From the NCBI RefSeq assembly GCF_003315245.1, contig NZ_QNRT01000002.1, positions 604,206 through 668,205 of the forward strand: a stretch of DNA of 64,000 nt, given 5' to 3'. The position numbers and the translations under genes are program-made. The notes beneath the pieces are model-generated. The model saw only the letters and a program-made list of their open reading frames with translations, was not told the DNA's origin and ran no database searches. Positions 54,650 to 63,962 of the stretch are shown in pieces. Positions within the stretch are counted from its first letter, which is position 1; the number at the start of each line of letters is the position of its first letter. The stretch comes from Arenicella xantha (lineage in GTDB: Bacteria; Pseudomonadota; Gammaproteobacteria; Arenicellales; Arenicellaceae).

Positions 54650-54686
54650 CGTGAATAACGGCTCATTGAGTCGCCATTGATTATCA

Positions 54687-54722
54687 TGCCGAGAGTGGCG
54701 CAAGGTATGCGTGCTCTCGGCA
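54687..54722 (+). terminator. Terminator hairpin
   Basis: TGCCGAGAG / CTCTCGGCA, 9-bp arms with an 18-nt loop, 37 bp after the methyltransferase stop. The next 334 bp hold no gene I can support and no strong repeat. Confidence 0.5.
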
Positions 54723-55056
54723 GCTACCCGAATAAAACTAATCGATACTTGTGTGTGAGCGACCAAATGGCACGCAGTACCCTCACGCATTAAACCTGTT
54801 TATTTGAACTGCGACCAATCTAGTAGCCCGTCAATGCCGTGCGAAATTTATAATATTTGCTTTTACCCCGCCCTATTAACTAACATACAAGCCTAGAACT
54901 AACCGATAAGCTTGAGCTCTCAGTTATTAGCAATCCATTCAATGTCAATCTACTACTGGATTGGAATACGCGAATTCTCACTCTCTATTGTGCATTAGCT
55001 CGGCTACGGCACGACAACACAGCAATTCACTACTTGTTTCAGAATCCAAAATTATA

Positions 55057-55575
55057 ATGTCAAAAATCAGCTTGTTCAGTCTCTTAATAGTCAGTGCGTT
55101 CTGCATAACCACAGTCAATGCGCGTGACTATTTTATTTATGGAGACAAAAGAGAAGGAACAAAATTTCGCGAGGTTGTGTATACATGGCCAGTCTCGTTA
55201 AAGAAAAAATATGCGCGCTTAGCTGAAGCTGAAAAACAAATTGTTCGGGCGAGCTACCCAAATTTGAACGAAGGCGACACGCCTCCATACCCCAAAAAAG
55301 GAGTCATCAAAATTCTTAAGCCGTATGTTAACAAGTTTCGCTGGTTCGGCGACGATACCTCAGGGCTACTACTCGCAGACATCGGCGTTGATGGCAGAGC
55401 AACAAAGGTTCGAACAAAAGAATGGGTAAGGCCTGAAATTGTAAGATATATGGCGACGGTTTTACACAAAATCCAATTCGACCCAGCATTATGCTCCGGA
55501 GTTCCGTGTGCAATGACCTTTCAAATTGAACTGCTGCCGATTGAAAACCCGATTAGAAATAACGAAATTTTTTAA
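55057..55575 (+). CDS. Exported protein with TonB-C-like end
   Basis: 172 residues from the ATG at 55057, which gives a proper signal peptide (MSKISLFSLLIVSAFCITTV, cut after NA); a longer frame from 54961 adds a non-signal stretch. The body ends with IGVDGRATKVRT and FDPALCSGVPCAMTFQIEL, reminiscent of the TonB C-terminal domain where a small residue pair and a central Gly set the fold. No membrane anchor, so it is a free periplasmic protein. It is followed 58 bp later by another exported protein of similar type, and the two are probably co-transcribed. Confidence 0.55.
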   Translation: MSKISLFSLLIVSAFCITTVNARDYFIYGDKREGTKFREVVYTWPVSLKKKYARLAEAEKQIVRASYPNLNEGDTPPYPKKGVIKILKPYVNKFRWFGDDTSGLLLADIGVDGRATKVRTKEWVRPEIVRYMATVLHKIQFDPALCSGVPCAMTFQIELLPIENPIRNNEIF

Positions 55576-55633
55576 CACAGATTGTAATTGCATTAGTAAT
55601 TATTCCTCAACACTACCGAAATGGAGTTTCCGA

Positions 55634-56674
55634 ATGAAATACCACGGCCGCCGTCTTTATTGTGCACTATTCACCTTACTAGCACTAACTACTGCACAGG
55701 CAGACAGCATAACACCACCGCAATTTGTCCCTGGTTCAGATAAAACATTTTCTGCGTATCCAGGCTCTGAGGTAAGAATGGCTCGTACAGCGCGAGTGAA
55801 TGTTGCCTTTATGGTGAACAAGGATGGAACCGTGAGCGAACCCTTGATCGAGCAAATCAATAACGCTCGATTTCGTAAAACCGTTCTGAAATGGCTGACA
55901 CACCGACGCTATGAACCCGCTTCGATAAATGGCGAGCCGATCGACTCAGTGATCCGTGAACGTTTTCGTTTTAATATTGGCTATGACCAACGATCGCCAC
56001 GCGTCTCAACGACCCTATTTAATAAACTTTATAAGGAGTTTGGCGAAAAAATCATTCAGGAAGAACCCGATCAAAAGCGCTTAAAAACCCTATTAAAGAA
56101 ACTCGCTGGGGTCAAACATGGATCAGCGCTAGGCTATGAGTTTTTGTCGGCGGCGAGATACAAATACGCCAAGCGTTTCCTCGATCGTGATGCGCAGATC
56201 TATGCAGTGCGCGAAGTGATTCTCTCCAGCGACAGAATGCCAGTTGCGTTGAATGGTAGGAACGCAGAAGAAATCTTGCTGCAACTGCTCATCGACGCTG
56301 GCTACCAAGGAGAAGCCATGGAAGCTTATTACATTGCACTAAGGAAACTAAATAGAAATCCACGAAGCCAGTTTATGGCCCAGTTTGGACCGACAATTGA
56401 TCAAATTAGACAAGCCATGGTGAGCGACGAACCGTACACACGACCGATTTTTATCGGTGAAAGTGGTTATACCTTTCTGCCGGTGTCAAAGCGCAAACTA
56501 ACATTTGACAACGTCACAGGTAAGATTGATAGCCTTAAAGTTAGGTGCGAAAAAAAGTTCTCCGAATTTAAATTTAGTGTTGAGTCCGAGTTCGAGATAC
56601 CTGAGAGTTGGGGAGCATGCCACGTGCAAATTCTAGGCAAAGAGGGAAGCAGCGCGCAGTTGATACAACTCTAG
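55634..56674 (+). CDS. Exported protein with N-terminal TonB-C-like domain
   Basis: 346 residues from the ATG at 55634, with GGAG upstream at good spacing; an earlier frame start at 55526 overlaps the previous gene. Signal peptide ends TTAQA. A TonB-C-like segment (about 45-115: VAFMVNKDGTVSEPLIEQ, KWLTHRRYEPASINGEPID) is followed by a long helical, charged region. The same sort of domain closes the preceding gene. Role unknown; a periplasmic interaction protein is the best guess. Confidence 0.6.
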   Translation: MKYHGRRLYCALFTLLALTTAQADSITPPQFVPGSDKTFSAYPGSEVRMARTARVNVAFMVNKDGTVSEPLIEQINNARFRKTVLKWLTHRRYEPASINGEPIDSVIRERFRFNIGYDQRSPRVSTTLFNKLYKEFGEKIIQEEPDQKRLKTLLKKLAGVKHGSALGYEFLSAARYKYAKRFLDRDAQIYAVREVILSSDRMPVALNGRNAEEILLQLLIDAGYQGEAMEAYYIALRKLNRNPRSQFMAQFGPTIDQIRQAMVSDEPYTRPIFIGESGYTFLPVSKRKLTFDNVTGKIDSLKVRCEKKFSEFKFSVESEFEIPESWGACHVQILGKEGSSAQLIQL

Positions 56675-56711
56675 ACTCAGCAAACAATTCATAGACTTTC
56701 AGACCACCGTC

Positions 56712-56739
56712 GCGGGGGCGTTAACCAGCCTGCCCCCGC
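56712..56739. terminator. Bidirectional terminator
   Basis: GCGGGGGC / GCCCCCGC, 8-bp arms, 12-nt loop, between convergent genes ending at 56674 (plus) and 56756 (minus). Confidence 0.65.
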
Positions 56740-56755
56740 TTCTCAAAGCTCTAAT

Positions 56756-58195
56756 TTACCAAGGCAAAGGAGCAATGATTTCGTCAATGCCAATCGTCTC
56801 GCCGCGCATAAATGCCTGCATTACCGAAAGCACCTCAGGCGACGTTTTAAACAAATTGTGCCCAGCATTAACAACAGTAACCACCTTACGGTTCTGCAAG
56901 CCAGCGGTGGCTTCGAGCTGGCTATCGAGATAGATTCGTCCGTCAAGGGTTCCGCGCAACACCAAGGTCGGTACCTCACTGACCGGCGCCTCACGAAACT
57001 GGTCACCCAAATCTATGTCCGGTATAACATCGGTTAAATGGATGCTACCGTTGAGTTGCGATCCAAGCAAAGCGGTTTTAGCTTGGCGCATAACCAAATC
57101 ATAATGCGTTTGACTTTGGCCCGACGCCAGATCCATTCCGGTTGCCATTGCACTATAAGAAATCGGCGCTTCGAGATCGCCAAACATTTGCAGTACTTGC
57201 ACTAACGGCTCTGTGATGCCCTGTTCAATAGCATTATACAGCTGCATTAGCTGCAATGCGTACTGCGGATCGGAGATCATGACCGACGCCATTCTCTGCA
57301 TATCGGATTTACCAAACTTAAGATCAAGCATGCCCCCATTAGTTGATGCCGATGTCGACGCTGGTGTAGGTACTAATAAACTTAACGGTGTCTTTTCAAG
57401 TTTAGCGTGGACTCGTCGCATCATTCCCTTGATATCTGGAAACTGCTCGCGCAACGACGCTTTAGTATTAATTGCGAGCTGCAATCTATCAAAGTATTGA
57501 TCGGTGCGAGCCGGCTGTTTAATCGTTTGATCTAAGCCCTCAACGGTTGCAATTATTACGCGATCCAACCGATCGCTCATGGTCTTTAACGCCGCAAGAG
57601 CCAAATGCGAACCATATGATATACCCCATAAACTGACACGCTCTGCATTTAGATGCAGACGTAGATCTTCAATGTCTGCGACGCTTTCAGGCGTTGTATA
57701 TCCGTAAATATCGACGCCGGCTTGCTGCCAAAAGCTCAAGCATTCAGTCAACGCCTTACGCTTCAGTTCTATTCGCTCGGGCTCGGCCAAAGAACCGTCT
57801 AACGGCAATTGAAGCGACGAGCGACAGTGCAATCTGTCACTCTCTACGCCGGTACCTCTTTGATCTAAAGCAATCACGTCGCCATGCGCTCGCATTGCCA
57901 TAAAAAGCTCAAAGCGTCTATTTTTTGCAGTTCGAATACCTGAACCACCAGGCCCTCCGGCCAAATAAATAATTGGAGAACCCGGATTCTTAGTGGTCGC
58001 AGGAAAGCGCACATAGTGAATTGTAATCTGCCGACTGTTTGGATTTGCTCGATTTTCAGGCACCATTAGCTGGCCCTCGAACGCGTCAGTACTTTGTCCG
58101 TCGGACGATGTAAACGTAATGGCTTGCTCAGTGGCCGCGAAACTTGGCATGTGGACGAGCGTAAGTAGTAAAGCGATAGATAAAATTCTGATCAT
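56756..58195 (-). CDS. Exported alpha/beta hydrolase, proline-iminopeptidase/TAP-like
   Basis: 479 residues with a signal peptide (MIRILSIALLLTLVHMPSFA). The oxyanion motif GGPGGSG is at 80-86, nucleophile S193 in GISYGS, and a late NAGHNLF supplies the His. The order matches tripeptidyl aminopeptidase/prolyl iminopeptidase-type hydrolases, which trim short peptides or esters outside the cytoplasm. GAGG precedes the ATG. It diverges from the LytTR regulator at 58421; the intergenic direct repeats could serve both. Confidence 0.85.
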   Translation of the reverse strand: MIRILSIALLLTLVHMPSFAATEQAITFTSSDGQSTDAFEGQLMVPENRANPNSRQITIHYVRFPATTKNPGSPIIYLAGGPGGSGIRTAKNRRFELFMAMRAHGDVIALDQRGTGVESDRLHCRSSLQLPLDGSLAEPERIELKRKALTECLSFWQQAGVDIYGYTTPESVADIEDLRLHLNAERVSLWGISYGSHLALAALKTMSDRLDRVIIATVEGLDQTIKQPARTDQYFDRLQLAINTKASLREQFPDIKGMMRRVHAKLEKTPLSLLVPTPASTSASTNGGMLDLKFGKSDMQRMASVMISDPQYALQLMQLYNAIEQGITEPLVQVLQMFGDLEAPISYSAMATGMDLASGQSQTHYDLVMRQAKTALLGSQLNGSIHLTDVIPDIDLGDQFREAPVSEVPTLVLRGTLDGRIYLDSQLEATAGLQNRKVVTVVNAGHNLFKTSPEVLSVMQAFMRGETIGIDEIIAPLPW

Positions 58196-58320
58196 AGGAA
58201 TGCCTCAAGTAGCGTCGGTGGACTGTTCAATGAATTGCCACCAAATTAATATCGTAGGGCATACGCTATCATCGCATGCGGTCAAGCCAGCAAAGAGACC
58301 GTTCAATGTACCTAGCTATT

Positions 58321-58383
58321 CGGTAAACGGTTTCAGCTAACTACCGCCACATCGGTAAACGGCAGCAAAAAATCGGCGAACGG
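58321..58383. promoter_or_regulatory. Direct repeats, candidate LytTR binding sites
   Basis: Three CGGTAAACGG-type boxes on the plus strand: 58321, 58353 and (as CGGCGAACGG) 58374. The last two start 21 bp apart, the spacing known for LytTR-type regulators; the first is 32 bp upstream. The array ends 37 bp before the LytTR gene start codon. Confidence 0.65.
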
Positions 58384-58420
58384 TAATGCTTAAATCAACA
58401 CCGACGAGTAAAGTAGGCTC

Positions 58421-59935
58421 ATGATTAAACACCTAGCAAGCTCTCTTTGGTTAATATTGGCATTCGGTGGAGTACCACCAACTACCGCTGCGCAAACCTT
58501 GGGGACTATCGACGAGAATGTGATTGTCTGTCCAGACACCGGCGCCAATGAAGTGCTGCCCGACTTCGGGTCGACGCTATGTCATGTCGCTGACTTTTAT
58601 TCCATTGCTCCGGCCGATCACTCACTGTGGATTAGACGCATCGTCACACTTGACCAAGCTCAGCTCAGCCAACCTTTGCCTATAGGTTTGTTCATTTCAG
58701 GGAAAGTCGCCAGCTATAGCTATGTAAACGATCATCTAGTCGGGCAAAACGGTGAGCCAGGCACCAATAAAGCGAGTGAAATACCAGGCTCGATGGATGC
58801 AGTTTGGTACGTACCGAAAAACTTCCTAAGAGTTGGCGAGAACCATTTAGATCTTCGAATTTCGAGCCACCATGGTTATTTCGAGCTCGCCTACCCTCTG
58901 CATTACTTGGGTCTAGCGCCCTACGCGAGCCCAACTGACACACTCCTAAATCACTATTGGAAAACCCTATTACCACTCGGCGTGTTAATCCTAGGTCTGC
59001 TCTACTCTGGGGTCTTGGCAGTCAAACAAGAAACCAAGATGCCACACTTTTTGCTGCCCGCCATGGCACTGTTTACCAGCATACAGTTGTGCGCCGAGGT
59101 AATAAGAGGTCTTGTTGCTTATCCCTACCCGGCACACGACATTCGACTAATGATTATTCTGATTTGCTCATTGTGCTTTGGCTTGAGTCTGCTGGCGCAT
59201 GTACTGATTACACTTCGCGCGCCATATCCCAAAGCCAGCTTCGGCGTGGCCGCCAGCGCCACAATTTTGGTGCTGATCGTTGCACCTGGATTTGATCATA
59301 AGTCGGCGCTTGCGCTGGGCGTGCCATGTGTATTTAGCTTAGCCGTCGCGGTGTATAACGTCAGCCGTAACACACCTGGCGCTTGGGCAATTGCAGCTGG
59401 AGTTGGGCTATTTTTAGTAGCAATACTGATGTCCCCCGGCGAGTTTCTCGATACCTACTATTTCTATCTGGTTGCGGCTCTCATCCTGTTTCTATTTATT
59501 CAACATAGCAGCGTGATCACTCGGGCACGCGAACAACGATCTGCCGAAAAGGCGCGCGCCGATAAACTTCAGTTCATCGTAGATCAAAATCGGCTTGATA
59601 CTGACAGCCCCACCTTGAGTATCAAGTCTGCTAACAAAACGGAGCTGATCTCGATAAATGATATAGCCTACTGCAAAGGCGCGGGAGACTACGTAGAGTT
59701 AGTGCTCGACAGCGGCCAACGCGTGCTCCACAACGACAAACTAAATGACTTAGAGGAAACCTTACCGTCAACTTTTACTCGAGTACATCGCTCGTACATT
59801 GTGAACACCACTAAAATTGTGTCAATCGAACGTAAACCATCTGGCACCGGCGCAATCGAGCTCAGCAATCACGACACTATTCCGGTCAGTCGACGAATAA
59901 TGCCAAGCGTACGCGAACGCTTAGTGGCGGTGTAA
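58421..59935 (+). CDS. Membrane LytTR-family DNA-binding regulator
   Basis: 504 residues. A signal or first helix is followed by an extracytoplasmic beta-rich region (about 30-180) resembling the 7TMR-DISM extracellular domain, then seven helices (about 183-370), a short coil, and a C-terminal LytTR DNA-binding domain (about 395-504, SINDIAYCKGAGDYVELVL, RVHRSYIVNTTKIVSI). It would sense something in the periplasm or membrane and bind DNA while membrane-bound. It has no kinase partner here. The repeats just upstream suggest autoregulation and control of the diverging hydrolase. Confidence 0.85.
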   Translation: MIKHLASSLWLILAFGGVPPTTAAQTLGTIDENVIVCPDTGANEVLPDFGSTLCHVADFYSIAPADHSLWIRRIVTLDQAQLSQPLPIGLFISGKVASYSYVNDHLVGQNGEPGTNKASEIPGSMDAVWYVPKNFLRVGENHLDLRISSHHGYFELAYPLHYLGLAPYASPTDTLLNHYWKTLLPLGVLILGLLYSGVLAVKQETKMPHFLLPAMALFTSIQLCAEVIRGLVAYPYPAHDIRLMIILICSLCFGLSLLAHVLITLRAPYPKASFGVAASATILVLIVAPGFDHKSALALGVPCVFSLAVAVYNVSRNTPGAWAIAAGVGLFLVAILMSPGEFLDTYYFYLVAALILFLFIQHSSVITRAREQRSAEKARADKLQFIVDQNRLDTDSPTLSIKSANKTELISINDIAYCKGAGDYVELVLDSGQRVLHNDKLNDLEETLPSTFTRVHRSYIVNTTKIVSIERKPSGTGAIELSNHDTIPVSRRIMPSVRERLVAV

Positions 59936-59971
59936 CCCTCACTATTTCTGTGATTTAAATTGAAGAATAGA

Positions 59972-61186
59972 CTAAGCCTCGCTGCCATCGAGTCTCAGCG
60001 ACACCAATGCGGCAATGCACAAGAATACCGATGAAATAAGTAAACAGGCGGCCAATCCGAACAGCTGAAACACCACACCGGACAAAACGGTTCCTATTAA
60101 GCGCCCCATCGCATTAGCCATATAATAAAAACCGACATCCATCGACACGTTTTCCGCTTGCGAATAGCTCACGATTAAATAGCTATGAAGCGATGAATTA
60201 ATTGCAAATACCGCACCAAACAACATCAGTCCACCGACCAAGATGGAAGACGTATGATAATCACTGTAGACCGCTGCGGTAATCAGCCCAGTTATTATTG
60301 CGAGCACCAAGGCCCAGCGAGTCGCACTGCTGCCAGTAGGGGTATCGCCTGAAGTCGCTCCCGTGATAATTGGCGCCAGCGACTGAATAAGGCCGTACCC
60401 AATTACCCAACTGGCAAAGAAAGTGCCAACGGACCAATGCTGCCAACCCAACGTCTGAGTAAGATACACCGGTAAAGCGACGACAAACCAAACATCACGC
60501 GCACCAAATAGAAAAAGTCTTGCCGCAGACAAGGTATTGATTGATTGGCTTTTCGAGAAGATCTCAGAAAATCTAGGCTTTGCGGCGGCCGCGTCGACAG
60601 TGCTTTTCAGTAACATCAAGCTACACAAGAACACAACACACAAACCCACCAGCATCGCGAGCACCGCGTCATGAAACCCCAAAGCAGTGAGCAGAAACCC
60701 ACCCAAAAAGAATCCCACGCCTTTGAGTGCATTTTTTGAACCCGTAAGAATCGCGACCCATTTGAACAGAACACTCTCGGCATTGGCTGGAACTAGGTTC
60801 TTAATAGCACTCTTCGCACTCATTTTATTCAAGTCTTTGGCAATGCCCGACAAGGCTTGCGCAATCATCACCCATGCTACAGTCATAAATGGTGTCGGCA
60901 CCAGCAACATCGATAAGGCAACGATTTGAATCGCCAAGCCGATATTCATGGTGGTATTCAAACCAAGCCTTGCGCCTAGCCAACCGCCTACCAGATTGGT
61001 GATCACGCCGAAGACTTCATAAAAAAGAAACAGCATTGCGATCTTTAATGGGCTGAAACCGAGCTGGTGAAAATAGAGAACCACCAGCATTCGCAACGCA
61101 CCATCACTCAGCGTAAACGCCCAGTAGTTTCCAGTGACCACTAGATACTGCTTTAACTCCGACGACAGATTTGGAAACAGCGCCAT
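59972..61186 (-). CDS. arsJ: ArsJ organoarsenical efflux transporter (MFS)
   Basis: 404 residues from the ATG at 61186 (TTAGGG upstream), 10 bp after the GAPDH stop; an upstream start at 61273 would overlap GAPDH by 77 bp and is not supported. Twelve helices of the major facilitator fold; the start YLVVTGNYWAFTLSDGALRM is typical of ArsJ. ArsJ exports 1-arseno-3-phosphoglycerate made from arsenate by its partner GAPDH, removing arsenate from the cell. The neighbouring GAPDH, ACR3 and ArsR genes confirm the assignment. It is the last gene of the operon. Confidence 0.88.
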   Translation of the reverse strand: MALFPNLSSELKQYLVVTGNYWAFTLSDGALRMLVVLYFHQLGFSPLKIAMLFLFYEVFGVITNLVGGWLGARLGLNTTMNIGLAIQIVALSMLLVPTPFMTVAWVMIAQALSGIAKDLNKMSAKSAIKNLVPANAESVLFKWVAILTGSKNALKGVGFFLGGFLLTALGFHDAVLAMLVGLCVVFLCSLMLLKSTVDAAAAKPRFSEIFSKSQSINTLSAARLFLFGARDVWFVVALPVYLTQTLGWQHWSVGTFFASWVIGYGLIQSLAPIITGATSGDTPTGSSATRWALVLAIITGLITAAVYSDYHTSSILVGGLMLFGAVFAINSSLHSYLIVSYSQAENVSMDVGFYYMANAMGRLIGTVLSGVVFQLFGLAACLLISSVFLCIAALVSLRLDGSEA

Positions 61187-61196
61187 AAAATTAACC

Positions 61197-62201
61197 CTAA
61201 ATTGATTGCCCAACCATTCGAACAATCTCGGCAGTACGGTTAGCGTAACCCCATTCGTTGTCGTACCAGGCATAGAGCTTTACGTGAGTATCATTGACCA
61301 CCATTGTCGACAACGCGTCGATGATGACCGAGCGTGGATCCGTACGGTAGTCTATCGACACCAATGGTCGCTCTTCAAAGCCCAGAATACCGGCCAAGTC
61401 GTTTTCCGACGCCGCCTTAAGTAATTGATTTACCGCCTCTGAACTGGTCGCTGTCTCGACTTCAAAAACGCAATCAGTCAACGAAGCATTAGCCAATGGT
61501 ACGCGCACCGCGTGGCCATTTAGCTTGCCTTTTAGCTCCGGAAAGATATGCGTTATGGCCGTCGCCGACCCAGTGGTGGTTGGAATCAAACTCATCCCAC
61601 AAGCTCTGGCGCGGCGAAGATCCTTGTGTGGCGCGTCAAGAATAGTTTGTGTGTTAGTAATGTCATGAATCGTTGTCATCGACCCGTGTTTAATCCCCAA
61701 ATTCTGGTGAATCACTTTGACCACTGGGGCAAGACAATTAGTGGTACACGACGCCGCGGTGACAATGTTATGGACCTTAGCATCGTAAAGGTGATCATTG
61801 ACACCAAGCACAATATTCAACACACCGTCTTCTTTAACTGGTGCGCTAACCACCACTCGCTTTACACCTTGCTCTAGATACGCGTTTAACACCGCTTGTG
61901 ACTTCATTTTACCCGACGCTTCTATCACCACATCACAACCAGACCAATCGGTGTCTTCAATCGATCGATTCTGAGTGACTGATAACTTATGCTCACCAAT
62001 AACAATGCAGTTCCCGTCATGCAATGCCTCGTGTTCCCAACGCCCATGGACACTGTCAAAGTTTAGAAGATGCGCTAAGGTTTCGGCATTTCCAGCGGGG
62101 TCATTTATTTGAATAAACTCAACATCTTGCCAATTATATGCCGCTCTAAGCGCCAGTCGCCCAATACGGCCAAAACCATTGATACCGATTTTAATAGTCA
62201 T
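61197..62201 (-). CDS. ArsJ-associated glyceraldehyde-3-phosphate dehydrogenase
   Basis: 334 residues, normal for the family. NAD-binding [10 protein letters not shown] at residues 6-15 and the catalytic C152 in [10 protein letters not shown]. In ars operons this dehydrogenase takes arsenate in place of phosphate and forms 1-arseno-3-phosphoglycerate, which ArsJ exports. The ATG has GTGAGG upstream. Its place between acr3 and arsJ, rather than in a glycolysis cluster, supports a resistance role. Confidence 0.92.
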   Translation of the reverse strand: MTIKIGINGFGRIGRLALRAAYNWQDVEFIQINDPAGNAETLAHLLNFDSVHGRWEHEALHDGNCIVIGEHKLSVTQNRSIEDTDWSGCDVVIEASGKMKSQAVLNAYLEQGVKRVVVSAPVKEDGVLNIVLGVNDHLYDAKVHNIVTAASCTTNCLAPVVKVIHQNLGIKHGSMTTIHDITNTQTILDAPHKDLRRARACGMSLIPTTTGSATAITHIFPELKGKLNGHAVRVPLANASLTDCVFEVETATSSEAVNQLLKAASENDLAGILGFEERPLVSIDYRTDPRSVIIDALSTMVVNDTHVKLYAWYDNEWGYANRTAEIVRMVGQSI

Positions 62202-62283
62202 GCATACCTCACATTAGAAAATGTTGTTTAAAAGTTAAAATGTTCGCAGTCAGTAATGTGTTTCTTGTTGCAAACCATCTCGC

Positions 62284-63318
62284 TTACTCATGCGCTACCG
62301 GAAACCAATGTTTCGTTCTATTGATAAAGTAGACCAAAGACAACATGACGGGAACTTCGACTAACACGCCGACCACAGTGGCTAGAGTCGCCCCCGAATG
62401 TAAGCCAAATAAGGAGATAGCCACGGCAACCGCGAGCTCAAAGAAATTAGACGTACCAATCAGACACGCTGGTGCCGCCACGTTTTGCGGTAATTTAATT
62501 ATCAAAGCCGCCACAAAAGCGATTAGAAAAATGCCATATGTCTGTATCAGTAACGGGATCGCGATCAACACAATGGTGAGCGGCTGTGCCAAAATCGACT
62601 TAGCTTGAAAACCAAACAAAAGAACCACAGTAGCCAGTAAACCGATCACCGACCAAGGTTTGACGTTAGCCAAAAAAGACTCAATACGGTCTTCGCTAGG
62701 TTCGCTGCGCAGATGGCGACGCGTAATAACTCCCGCAACTAAAGGCAACACGACGTACAAAAGCACGGAAAAAAGCAATGTCTCCCAAGGAACCGATATG
62801 TCGCTAACGCCTAACAACAAAGCAGTAATCGGCGCAAACGCGAAAATCATAATGACATCGTTGACCGACACTTGGACGAGTGTGTAGTTTGGGTCGCCTT
62901 TAGTGAGCTGACTCCAAACGAATACCATTGCCGTGCACGGTGCAACTCCCAACAGTATCATCCCAGCAATGTACTCATTGGCACTTTGTGGAGCGACCAT
63001 CGACGCGAAGAGCACGTTAAAAAATAGCCACCCCAATGCCGCCATTGAAAATGGCTTAATCAACCAATTGATAACCAAGGTTAGTGCCAGCCCTTTAGGC
63101 TTACGACCAACGTCTTTTATCGCTGAAAAATCGATCTGCACCATCATCGGATAAATCATTATCCAAATCAAAACAGCCATCACAAAATTTATATGTGCCC
63201 ATTCCAATGACGCAATGAACACGAATAGTTCAGGTATTAAGTTACCCAGTAGCACTCCAGCAATAATGCACAACGCCACCCAGACAGATAAATAACGTTC
63301 AAAGTTACCCATTTCCAC
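62284..63318 (-). CDS. acr3: ACR3 family arsenite efflux transporter
   Basis: 344 residues starting with GTG at 63318 (AAGGA upstream; an ATG six bases in is an alternative). Ten helices; the conserved Cys sits in [16 protein letters not shown]3 proteins expel arsenite using the proton gradient. It follows arsR by 26 bp. No arsC arsenate reductase is seen, so arsenate must be reduced by an unlinked enzyme or handled by the GAPDH-ArsJ route. Confidence 0.92.
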   Translation of the reverse strand: MEMGNFERYLSVWVALCIIAGVLLGNLIPELFVFIASLEWAHINFVMAVLIWIMIYPMMVQIDFSAIKDVGRKPKGLALTLVINWLIKPFSMAALGWLFFNVLFASMVAPQSANEYIAGMILLGVAPCTAMVFVWSQLTKGDPNYTLVQVSVNDVIMIFAFAPITALLLGVSDISVPWETLLFSVLLYVVLPLVAGVITRRHLRSEPSEDRIESFLANVKPWSVIGLLATVVLLFGFQAKSILAQPLTIVLIAIPLLIQTYGIFLIAFVAALIIKLPQNVAAPACLIGTSNFFELAVAVAISLFGLHSGATLATVVGVLVEVPVMLSLVYFINRTKHWFPVAHE

Positions 63319-63344
63319 TACTCATTATCCTTGTTTATGGGCTG

Positions 63345-63680
63345 TTAACACCGGTTAGGGCGTTCCTTTGATGTAGATAAGGTCTTGAGGGCAATGTCTA
63401 AGGGTTTGCGGTAACCCACGCATGCGGCATCTAAGGCACCGACCGCCCATTCTGGCAAATCACTATTTAACGAGTAATAAACCCACTGCCCTTGCCGACG
63501 ATCGGTTAATAGCCCACATGCACGTAACTGCGCGAGATGCCTAGATACCTTGGGCTGACTGTCATCCATTGCTTCCATCAGTTCACAAACACACAACTCA
63601 CCTTCTTTATAAATCAACAATGTCGCGAGAAGACGTGTCTCGTCAGCCAAGCATTTAAATAGTTGGGAAGGATTAATCAT
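63345..63680 (-). CDS. arsR: ArsR-type arsenite-responsive repressor
   Basis: 111 residues. Winged helix-turn-helix of the ArsR/SmtB family with the arsenite-sensing ELCVCEL motif (C30, C32) and a recognition helix in SQPKVSRHLAQLRACGLL. It is the first gene of the minus-strand arsenic operon and should repress it until arsenite binds. A palindrome 16-33 bp upstream of the start is the likely operator. Confidence 0.95.
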   Translation of the reverse strand: MINPSQLFKCLADETRLLATLLIYKEGELCVCELMEAMDDSQPKVSRHLAQLRACGLLTDRRQGQWVYYSLNSDLPEWAVGALDAACVGYRKPLDIALKTLSTSKERPNRC

Positions 63681-63695
63681 GTTTTTATATTCTTA

Positions 63696-63713
63696 TATAC
63701 GGATATCCATATA
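63696..63713 (-). promoter_or_regulatory. Candidate ArsR operator
   Basis: An 18-bp near-perfect palindrome TATAC-GGATATCC-ATATA (one mismatched pair) just upstream of arsR, in an AT-rich promoter region. ArsR sites are typically AT-rich dyads overlapping the promoter. Confidence 0.6.
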
Positions 63714-63773
63714 TTAATATATTAAATAGGTAATGCAAGTAAATATGATAACGAGACTCAAACTAGTTAGCTG

Positions 63774-63962
63774 TTAGCGCAAACAAGCAAGCATTGCGCC
63801 TAGAATTCCATCACACACGACTACCGTCAGTGTATATTCGCGCCAGCCATTATGCTGAGCTGGGCCGCACCTGCTTTTCCTAAATAGCGCCCGTAATGTG
63901 TAAGCGAGCAACGCGTAGATATCGGCGCCTATAGCCGCTATTTTCAAAACATTAGGCCCCAT
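63774..63962 (-). CDS. Possible small membrane protein
   Basis: 62 residues from the ATG at 63962, which has AAAGGCG upstream. Two hydrophobic stretches (IAAIGADIYALLAY and LTVVVCDGILGAMLA). No family recognised. It lies just upstream of arsR on the same strand, so it could be a chance frame in the promoter region. Confidence 0.2.
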   Translation of the reverse strand: MGPNVLKIAAIGADIYALLAYTLRALFRKSRCGPAQHNGWREYTLTVVVCDGILGAMLACLR

